From: an uncultured Kineosporia sp.
GTDB lineage: Bacteria; Actinomycetota; Actinomycetes; Actinomycetales; Kineosporiaceae
Direction of reading: 5' to 3'
NCBI GenBank assembly: GCA_937859855.1
Contig: CALMAR010000020.1
Span: 1 to 5,360, forward strand
DNA: 5,360 nt
This document shows positions 1 to 4,339 of this stretch, in pieces; position 1 is the stretch's first letter, and every line of letters starts with the position of its first letter. Under the pieces are notes generated by a model that was given only the letters and a program-made list of their open reading frames with translations, was not told the origin of the DNA and ran no database searches. The position numbers were made by a program, and so were the translations under genes.

Positions 1-508
1 CGTCGACATCGTCCTGGTCCACGACGCGGCCCGCGCCCTGACCCCGCCGGCCCTGATCGACGAGGTGGCGGCGGCGGTCCGCACCGGCCACCCCGCGGTC
101 ATCCCGGTCCTCCCGGTCGTCGACACCGTCAAGGAAGCCGCCGCCGACGGGTTGGTCCTCGGCACGGTCGACCGGTCCGTGCTGCGGGTCGTGCAGACGC
201 CGCAGGCATTCCGGGCCAGGCCACTGGCGGCGGCCTATGCGGCGGCCCGGTCGTCGGGCCGGCAGGGCACCGATACCGCAGCGGCAATGGAAGGCTGGCC
301 CGGCATCGAGGTGCGGGCGGTCCCAGGATCGGCCCGGAACCTGAAGGTCACCTACGCGGACGATCTGCTCCTGGCTGAGCGGCTGCTCAGATCGGAACCG
401 CCCGGACCTCCACCCCGCGCCGAACCAGAGCCTCGACCAGCGGCCGGACACTCGGTGAGCCCTGCTCGTCGGCGGCCGGGGCCGGAGGCAGTTCAGCCAC
501 CGCGCTGA
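1..508 (+). CDS. ispD: 2-C-methyl-D-erythritol 4-phosphate cytidylyltransferase IspD, 5' end cut off by the window
   Basis: IspD joins CTP and MEP to give CDP-methylerythritol and pyrophosphate in the non-mevalonate isoprenoid pathway (cytosolic, homodimeric in known members). The frame is open from base 2, so the N-terminal part with the CTP-binding glycine loop lies outside the window. Visible family motifs are VHDAAR (bases 17-34), a DTVK motif (bases 122-133), LGTVDR, QTPQAF (around bases 194-211), GTD in the late substrate-binding region, and NLKVT followed by DLLLAERLL at the usual C-terminus. IspD proteins normally end about here (about 230 residues in M. tuberculosis). This frame instead continues for about 38 Pro/Arg-rich residues to a TGA at 506-508, running antisense through the neighbouring gene. 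In that tail 17 of 39 codons end in A or T, against 8 of the 39 codons just before it, so the tail looks unselected. No ispF follows on this strand. The identity is very secure; the natural C-terminus is not. Confidence 0.95.
   Translation, partial: VDIVLVHDAARALTPPALIDEVAAAVRTGHPAVIPVLPVVDTVKEAAADGLVLGTVDRSVLRVVQTPQAFRARPLAAAYAAARSSGRQGTDTAAAMEGWPGIEVRAVPGSARNLKVTYADDLLLAERLLRSEPPGPPPRAEPEPRPAAGHSVSPARRRPGPEAVQPPR
308..410. repeat. Inverted near-repeat of 18 nt shared by the two convergent IspD-family genes (308-325 and 393-410)
   Basis: Bases 308-325 on the + strand and the reverse complement of 393-410 match at 15 of 18 positions. Both encode EVRAVP, at the equivalent place in ispD and in the opposing IspD-like gene, so shared ancestry (or conversion) explains the repeat better than a regulatory role. 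The arms are 67 nt apart and lie just before the tails overlap. A transcript from either strand could in principle fold here. Confidence 0.6.
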
Positions 509-1004
509 GCAGCAGCAACGGCCCGGCCAGCGGGGCACTGACCCAGCGATGATCGTTCCGTTCGGCGGTGCCGAGCAGTAGCCCGGCCTCGTCGACCAGC
601 TTCAGCGTGTCAGTGACCATCCGGGAAGCGACCACGCAACCTCCCGGCGTCTCCGCCTCGAGCTGGGCCAGCCCATCCAGCACCGCCTCGACGGCCCGGG
701 CCAGATCGGCGACGTCCCGCACCTCGGCCGGATCGATCACCACCGCCGTCTCCGGCGACCTCGGTTGCCCTGGCGCCAGCTCGATCAGCTCATCGACGTG
801 GTAGGGACTGGGCGGAACCAGGTCGATCGTGCCCGCCTCCGGATCGGCCAGGTCGATCACTGTCTCCACCGCAGGCAAGGGCATCGGATGGCTCTGTCCC
901 GCCCGGAGCAGGGCGGTGGCCCCGGCGGTCCGGGCCAGCTGTTCGGCGTCCCGCTGCGAGCCTGGACCGAGCACGATCGCCACGAACGGCGGCACGGGAG
1001 GCAC
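387..1004 (-). CDS. Degenerate IspD-like protein (probable pseudoenzyme)
   Basis: This intact 205-codon ORF would probably be called hypothetical, but it aligns along its length with IspD. FVAIVLGPGSQRD (residues 7-19) matches the IspD start (V-A-I-V-P-A-A-G-S-G-x-R). TAVVID (87-91) plus LARAVEAVLDG (101-111) matches the stretch around HDAAR. TDTLKLVDEAGLLLGTAER (131-149) matches the DT(I/V)K region, with roughly 40% identity over about 39 residues to M. tuberculosis IspD by my hand alignment from memory. GVEVRAVP (197-204) matches GIEVRAVP of the neighbouring ispD. Several catalytic features are missing: the glycine loop is altered and its PK lysine absent, HDAAR has become IDPAE, QTPQ has become SAPL, and the protein stops before the terminal K-V-T/D segment. 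DTxK is retained. It starts with GTG 9 bp after the PIN-TRAM stop and has no clear Shine-Dalgarno, suggesting coupled translation. GC-rich third positions (29 of the last 37 codons) argue for a selected gene. Homology is likely; the function is unknown. Confidence 0.75.
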   Translation of the reverse strand: MPPVPPFVAIVLGPGSQRDAEQLARTAGATALLRAGQSHPMPLPAVETVIDLADPEAGTIDLVPPSPYHVDELIELAPGQPRSPETAVVIDPAEVRDVADLARAVEAVLDGLAQLEAETPGGCVVASRMVTDTLKLVDEAGLLLGTAERNDHRWVSAPLAGPLLLLSAVAELPPAPAADEQGSPSVRPLVEALVRRGVEVRAVPI

Positions 1005-1013
1005 AGGCGCAGG

Positions 1014-2102
1014 CTAGCCGACCGAAGGCTCTGGTTTGGCGAACACCATCCGGCCGTTCGCCGTGGTCAGCACGCTGGTCACGGTGGCCCGTACCTCACC
1101 GCCGAGCTGGGGCCGGGCCCGCTCGACCACCACCATGGTGCCGTCGTCGAGGTAGCCGACCGCCTGCCCAGGCTCCTTGCCCGGGCGGGTCAGCAGGACG
1201 CTGACCGGATCCCCGGCCGATACCGGCGGCCGTAGCGCCAGCGACAGGGCGTGCAGGTTCATCACCCGGCAGCCGGCCAACGACGCGGCGCGGGCCAGGT
1301 TGGTGTCCAGGGTGAGCAGGGCCGCTTCCCGGTCGACGGTGATCCGGATCAGCTTGGCGTCCACCTCGGGAGTCTCGCGAGCCTCGTCCCCGATCACTTC
1401 GAGGTCCAGGCCACGCTCGCGTTGCAGGGCGGCCAGTGCGTCCAGCCCGCGACGGCCCTTGGCCCGGCGGACGTCGTCCCCCGCGTCGGCCAGGCCCTGC
1501 AGTTCGTCGATCACCGGTTGCGGAACCAGCACCCGGCCGTGCAGGAATCCGGCCCGGACGACATCCACGATCCGCCCGTCGATGGCGACCGAGGTGTCCA
1601 GCACCCGGGGCAGAAACGAGACCGATGGAGTCCGGTGCAGGCCGGTCTTCGAACCGAGCAGGGAGAGCACACCTTCCCGCTGCCACAGGCCGATCCGATA
1701 GCCCAGGGTGGCGATGGTGATGCAGACGAAGAAAAACAGTGGGACGGTCACCGAGATCGAACCCACCAGCAGGATCGGCCAGAGCAAACCGGCCGAGATC
1801 AGCACGCCGAGGACGGCGCCCGCCAGCCCCGCCAGAATCTGCTCCCCCGAGCGGTCGCGCAGGGCAGCCTCCGCCCGGCCCATGGCCCGGCCGGTCAGCC
1901 GGGCCATCACCCCGCCGAACACGTAGCCGACCGCCGCGCCGAGCAGGATGCCGACGCCGTTGACGTCGAACGGCCCCACCCGCACCCGCGAGCTGCCCAG
2001 CGCCTGGGACATCGAGAACCCGACCCCAGCGAAGAAAACCACGACACACAGCCGAAGCGCCTCAACAACGCCGCCAGGCAGCCCGGCATCTCGCTTGGCC
2101 AT
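1014..2102 (-). CDS. Membrane-anchored PIN-TRAM domain protein (YacL family)
   Basis: The 362-residue protein has the YacL plan (B. subtilis YacL is about the same length). Its N-terminal membrane part has four likely helices near residues 14-31, 46-65, 89-112 and 114-136. A cytosolic PIN nuclease-fold domain follows at about 166-285, then a TRAM RNA-binding beta-barrel at about 292-354. PIN acidic residues are visible: D169 in LDTS, D175 in IDGRIVDV, E200 in VIDEL, D248 in EVDAKL, and D266 in LTLDTN. A metal-dependent ribonuclease acting at the membrane is therefore expected from the fold, but the RNA target is unknown. The ATG at 2100-2102 has a GGGGAG ribosome site (2108-2113 on the complement) 5 nt away. 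It lies 84 bp downstream of carD and 9 bp upstream of the IspD-like gene, so co-transcription is likely. In Firmicutes yacL also precedes ispD, so the linkage is old. Confidence 0.9.
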   Translation of the reverse strand: MAKRDAGLPGGVVEALRLCVVVFFAGVGFSMSQALGSSRVRVGPFDVNGVGILLGAAVGYVFGGVMARLTGRAMGRAEAALRDRSGEQILAGLAGAVLGVLISAGLLWPILLVGSISVTVPLFFFVCITIATLGYRIGLWQREGVLSLLGSKTGLHRTPSVSFLPRVLDTSVAIDGRIVDVVRAGFLHGRVLVPQPVIDELQGLADAGDDVRRAKGRRGLDALAALQRERGLDLEVIGDEARETPEVDAKLIRITVDREAALLTLDTNLARAASLAGCRVMNLHALSLALRPPVSAGDPVSVLLTRPGKEPGQAVGYLDDGTMVVVERARPQLGGEVRATVTSVLTTANGRMVFAKPEPSVG

Positions 2103-2121
2103 GCACGCTCCCCACCGCTGA

Positions 2122-2133
2122 CCACCCGGGTGG
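2122..2133. repeat. Perfect 12-bp palindrome in the carD / PIN-TRAM intergenic gap
   Basis: CCACCCGGGTGG is self-complementary and lies 19 bp upstream of the PIN-TRAM start codon, just upstream of its ribosome site. The leader beside it (about 2136-2157) can also fold into a short bulged stem, CGGGCAC against GTGC-TG-CCCG on the - strand. It may be an operator or a weak attenuating hairpin between carD and the PIN-TRAM gene, or chance: a GC-rich sequence this long would be expected to hold a few 12-bp palindromes. Confidence 0.3.
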
Positions 2134-2186
2134 CGGGCAGCACGGGACTAGTGCCCGGCGTCAGCAGAGGTCTGGCGCGCAGAACA

Positions 2187-2669
2187 CTAAGACGCGAGAA
2201 CCTCGTTCAGCAGGGCCTCGGCCTTGTCCTCATTGGTGTGTTCGGCAAGCGCGAGCTCGGACACAAGGATCTGCCGGGCTTTGGCCAGCATGCGCTTCTC
2301 CCCAGCGGAGAGACCACGATCCTGATCGCGGCGCCACAGGTCGCGGACAACCTCAGCCACCTTGATCACATCGCCGGAAGCCAGCTTCTCGAGGTTGGCC
2401 TTGTACCGGCGGGACCAGTTGGTCGGCTCCTCGGCGTAGGGGGCCCGGAGCACCTCGAATACCCGGTCCAGACCTTCCTGGCCGACGACGTCCCGTACAC
2501 CCACCAGGTCGACGTTCATCGCCGGCACCTCGATGGTCAGATCTCCCTGAGCTACTTTGAGGACCAGGTACTGGCGCTCCTCGCCCTTGATCGTCCGGGT
2601 CTTGATCTCCTCGATGAGCGCCGCCCCGTGATGGGGGTAGACGACCGTCTCGCCGACCGTGAAAGCCAT
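2187..2669 (-). CDS. carD: RNA polymerase-binding transcription factor CarD
   Basis: CarD binds the RNA polymerase beta subunit and the upstream edge of the promoter bubble, stabilising open complexes, notably at rRNA promoters; it is essential in mycobacteria. The 160-residue product matches the family end to end (162 in M. tuberculosis). The N-terminal Tudor-like polymerase-interaction domain (about 1-53) has [19 protein letters not shown]25 and KVAQGDLT. The helical DNA-binding domain has [20 protein letters not shown] with W85, the residue that wedges into the bubble, and then [19 protein letters not shown] chose the ATG at 2667-2669, not the longer frame from 2801, because family members begin at this methionine and an AAAGGGGA ribosome site lies 9 nt upstream. 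One oddity is that residue 47 is Glu (codon 2529-2531), whereas M. tuberculosis CarD has Arg47, a beta-subunit contact. It is divergent from the lipoprotein gene and is the probable first gene of a leftward operon. Confidence 0.97.
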   Translation of the reverse strand: MAFTVGETVVYPHHGAALIEEIKTRTIKGEERQYLVLKVAQGDLTIEVPAMNVDLVGVRDVVGQEGLDRVFEVLRAPYAEEPTNWSRRYKANLEKLASGDVIKVAEVVRDLWRRDQDRGLSAGEKRMLAKARQILVSELALAEHTNEDKAEALLNEVLAS

Positions 2670-2695
2670 GTTTAAGTATCCCCTTTCCCGGTTAG

Positions 2696-2704
2696 AGAGT
2701 ATCA
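2696..2704 (-). promoter_or_regulatory. Candidate extended -10 element of the carD promoter
   Basis: Read on the - strand this is TGATACTCT, that is, an extended TGn followed by TACTCT, which fits the actinobacterial TAnnnT -10 pattern. Transcription would begin near 2689, leaving a leader of about 20 nt with the AAAGGGGA ribosome site. No good -35 hexamer lies 16-18 bp upstream, so this rests on the extended -10 alone. Confidence 0.3.
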
Positions 2705-2903
2705 CGGCGTGACCGCTCCGGGCCACCCCGTTGCCGCTGTTTTCGCAGGTCAGAGGCATGCGCCGGAGCACCGGGGCCAATGCGGCCCGGTAAGGGATCA
2801 CGCACGGTGTGTGCTCGGCAGCCGGCGGGCGACGGCCGCCGGCCAGCCCCGGAGCGGCGGTCCTCGGGGCCCCACCGGCTCCGCAGGGCAGATGAACAGG
2901 GCC

Positions 2904-2941
2904 GGTCAGAGGGCGGTTTCACCGTTGTGACCGCCCTGACC
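2904..2941. repeat. Long imperfect inverted repeat upstream of the lipoprotein gene
   Basis: GGTCAGAGGGCGGT (2904-2917) pairs with ACCGCCCTGACC (2930-2941) apart from a 2-nt bulge. Inside it CAC/GTG (2920-2922 with 2927-2929) closes a four-base CGTT loop after another 2-nt bulge, giving about 15 base pairs in all. There is no T-run on either side and no gene ends here, so a terminator is unlikely. It would sit just upstream of the candidate lipoprotein -10, the position expected for a dimeric regulator's operator. The binding protein is unknown. Confidence 0.45.
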
Positions 2942-2962
2942 ACCGCCCGCCGTTCTCCCCGG

Positions 2963-2968
2963 TAGGCT
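2963..2968 (+). promoter_or_regulatory. Candidate -10 element for the lipoprotein gene
   Basis: TAGGCT fits the actinobacterial TAnnnT -10 pattern. A start near 2975 would give a leader of about 48 nt before the GTG. No convincing -35 sits at standard spacing (CTGACC at 2936-2941 is 21 bp away), so the promoter may depend on an activator or be miscalled. Confidence 0.3.
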
Positions 2969-3010
2969 GCGCTGGCAAGCGGCCGACCCGCCACTCACCG
3001 GCACACCGAT

Positions 3011-3015
3011 GGAGG
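3011..3015 (+). promoter_or_regulatory. Ribosome binding site fixing the lipoprotein GTG start
   Basis: GGAGG is followed by 7 nt and then GTG at 3023-3025. It decides for the GTG start and gives a positively charged signal-peptide N-terminus (MKRYR). Confidence 0.8.
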
Positions 3016-3022
3016 CACAGGC

Positions 3023-3643
3023 GTGAAGCGCTACCGAGGCGATGCTGGACGCGCCCGGGCGACGGCAGCAGCCGGGAACAGCTGCCTCGCCCTGCTCCTG
3101 GCCCTTGGCTTGTCCGCGGGACTGTCCGCGTGCAGCACGAGGTCGCCTGCCACCATCGTCACCCCCTACCCAGCGGCCGACGGCACCTCGGGCTCGATCC
3201 CGGACAGCGGGATCAAGCTGAACAACTTCCTGGTGGTCAGCGCGGCCAAGGGCGCCCCCGGGCAGCTGATCGGTGCGGTGGTGAACGAGGGGGATCAGCC
3301 GGTGACGGTCACCATGCAGGCCCAGCTGGGCGCCTCTTCTCCGTTCGCGCAGACCCCGATCGAAGTGCGCGCGCACGGAATCGCCCAGGTCGGGCCGTCC
3401 GGAACCGAGGTCACGCTGCCCGATACTCCGGTCGGGCCCGGAGCGCTGATGGAGATCAGCGGTCACTCCGATGCCGCCGGCGGGGTCACCCTGACCGTGC
3501 CAGTCGTGCCCCCGAGCGGCTACTACAGCAGCTACACGGTCGCGCCGACTCCGGACGCCACTGGTGCCGGGGAGTCATCGCCGGGCGACACGTCCACGCA
3601 GGCGCCCAGCGGGGACAGCACCGCCGAACCGACCTCCACCTGA
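3023..3643 (+). CDS. lpqE: Secreted lipoprotein, LpqE-like
   Basis: The 206-residue precursor carries a lipoprotein signal peptide: a basic N-terminus (MKRYRGDAGRAR), a hydrophobic core at about 21-35 (CLALLLALGLSAGLS), and lipobox LSAC with Cys37 as the predicted acylated residue. It should be anchored to the outer face of the cytoplasmic membrane. Residues about 62-163 form a beta-rich domain (IKLNNFLVVSAAKGAPGQL, then VVNEGDQPVTVTMQAQ) like that of mycobacterial LpqE and of small actinobacterial lipoproteins resembling copper-chaperone folds. I see no clear His/Met metal-site pattern. Residues about 166-206 are a Ser/Thr/Pro/Gly-rich tail, likely disordered. LpqE is also divergent from carD in M. 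tuberculosis, and this context is the main support for the symbol. The biochemical role is not established. The gene ends 6 bp from the convergent regX3 stop. Confidence 0.75.
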   Translation: MKRYRGDAGRARATAAAGNSCLALLLALGLSAGLSACSTRSPATIVTPYPAADGTSGSIPDSGIKLNNFLVVSAAKGAPGQLIGAVVNEGDQPVTVTMQAQLGASSPFAQTPIEVRAHGIAQVGPSGTEVTLPDTPVGPGALMEISGHSDAAGGVTLTVPVVPPSGYYSSYTVAPTPDATGAGESSPGDTSTQAPSGDSTAEPTST

Positions 3644-3649
3644 CCCAGG

Positions 3650-4339
3650 TCACGCCCGGTCGGCCTCGAACTTGTAGCCGAGCCCGCGCACGGTGACCAG
3701 GTACCTGGGGTTGGCGGGCTCCGGTTCGAGCTTGTTCCGCAGCCGCTTCACGTGCACATCCAGGGTCTTGGTGTCGCCGACGTAGTCCGAGCCCCAGACC
3801 CGGTCGATCAGCTGGATTCGGGTCAGCACCCGCCCGGCGTTGCGCAGCAGGAGTTCGAGCAGTTCGAACTCCTTCAGCGGCATCAGCACGGGCTGCCCGC
3901 CGACGGTGACCACGTGCCGTTCGACGTCCATCCGCACCGGCCCGGCCTCGACCGTGGCCGCCGAACCGGGCTCCGGCTCGCTGCCCCGCCGCAGCACAGC
4001 CCGCACCCGGGCCACCAGCTCACGGGCCGAATACGGCTTGGTCACGTAGTCGTCGGCCCCCAGTTCCAGGCCGACCACCTTGTCGATCTCGCTGTCCTTG
4101 GCGGTCAGCATGATCACCGGGACCTTGCTGCGGGTTCGTAGCTGGCGGCAGACCTCCGTCCCGGGCAGGCCGGGCAGCATCAGGTCGAGCAGCACCAGGT
4201 CAGCGCCGTTGCGGTCGAACTCCTCCAGCGCAGCCGGTCCATCACCAGCCACGGCGACCTCATACCCCTCCTTGCGCAGCAGGTAGGACAGCGGATCGCT
4301 GAATGACTCTTCGTCCTCGACGACGAGGATCCGGGTCAC
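3650..4339 (-). CDS. regX3: Phosphate-responsive response regulator RegX3 (OmpR/PhoB family)
   Basis: This 229-residue DNA-binding regulator is the partner of SenX3; in mycobacteria and Streptomyces (as PhoP) it controls phosphate-starvation genes. The receiver domain (1-118) shows the acidic pair E8/D9, phosphoacceptor D52 in LLDLMLPG, T79 in MLTA, and K101 in VTKPYSARELVARV. The winged-helix domain (about 128-226) shows LKEFELLELLL, the recognition-helix stretch TLDVHVKRLRNKLE, and the wing VTVRGLGYKFE. The GTG start at 4337-4339 shares the sequence GTGA with the senX3 TGA (4-bp overlap), and AGGAG (4346-4350 on the complement) lies 6 nt upstream, so translation is coupled to senX3. Length agrees with M. 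tuberculosis RegX3 (about 227). All key receiver residues are present, so it should be active. It is convergent with the lipoprotein gene. Confidence 0.95.
   Translation of the reverse strand: MTRILVVEDEESFSDPLSYLLRKEGYEVAVAGDGPAALEEFDRNGADLVLLDLMLPGLPGTEVCRQLRTRSKVPVIMLTAKDSEIDKVVGLELGADDYVTKPYSARELVARVRAVLRRGSEPEPGSAATVEAGPVRMDVERHVVTVGGQPVLMPLKEFELLELLLRNAGRVLTRIQLIDRVWGSDYVGDTKTLDVHVKRLRNKLEPEPANPRYLVTVRGLGYKFEADRA

Larger units (their letters stand above)
2670..3022. other. Divergent intergenic region between carD and the lipoprotein gene, no credible gene
   Basis: This 353-bp stretch lies between the two divergent start codons. The open frames in it show no family motifs and low-complexity Arg/Pro/Ala translations, so I call none. 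It holds the candidate carD -10 (2696-2704), an 8-bp perfect GC stem with a 7-nt loop (GCCGGCGG 2821-2828 with CCGCCGGC 2836-2843), a 6-bp stem GCCCCG/CGGGGC (2846-2851 with 2865-2870), a larger imperfect hairpin (2904-2941) and a candidate lipoprotein -10 (2963-2968). I saw no tRNA-like fold and no recognised riboswitch. Confidence 0.7.

Noticed and set aside
1096..2049. A 317-codon open frame on the - strand in another frame of the PIN-TRAM gene
   Set aside because: Arg/Gly/Pro-rich out-of-frame reading of a gene with clear PIN and TRAM motifs.
1251..2675. A 474-codon open frame on the + strand
   Set aside because: It lies wholly antisense to the PIN-TRAM gene and carD, both unmistakable by motif. 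Its translation is Gln/His/Arg/Pro-rich with no family motifs, the usual GC-rich shadow.
2670..2801. A 44-residue N-terminal extension of CarD from an upstream start at 2801
   Set aside because: CarD proteins begin at the methionine encoded at 2667-2669, which has its own ribosome site. The extension has no similarity to the family and covers the likely promoter.
2910..2940. A PHO box for RegX3/PhoP
   Set aside because: Only one imperfect GTTCACC-like half site is visible, with an extra base, and no second unit at 11-nt spacing.
2904..2941. Rho-independent terminator
   Set aside because: The hairpin has no T-run on either side and lies between divergent genes, where no transcript is expected to end.
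2906..3466. A 186-codon open frame on the - strand
   Set aside because: It is antisense to the lipoprotein gene, which has a strong ribosome site, signal peptide and lipobox. The frame's translation has no recognisable domain.
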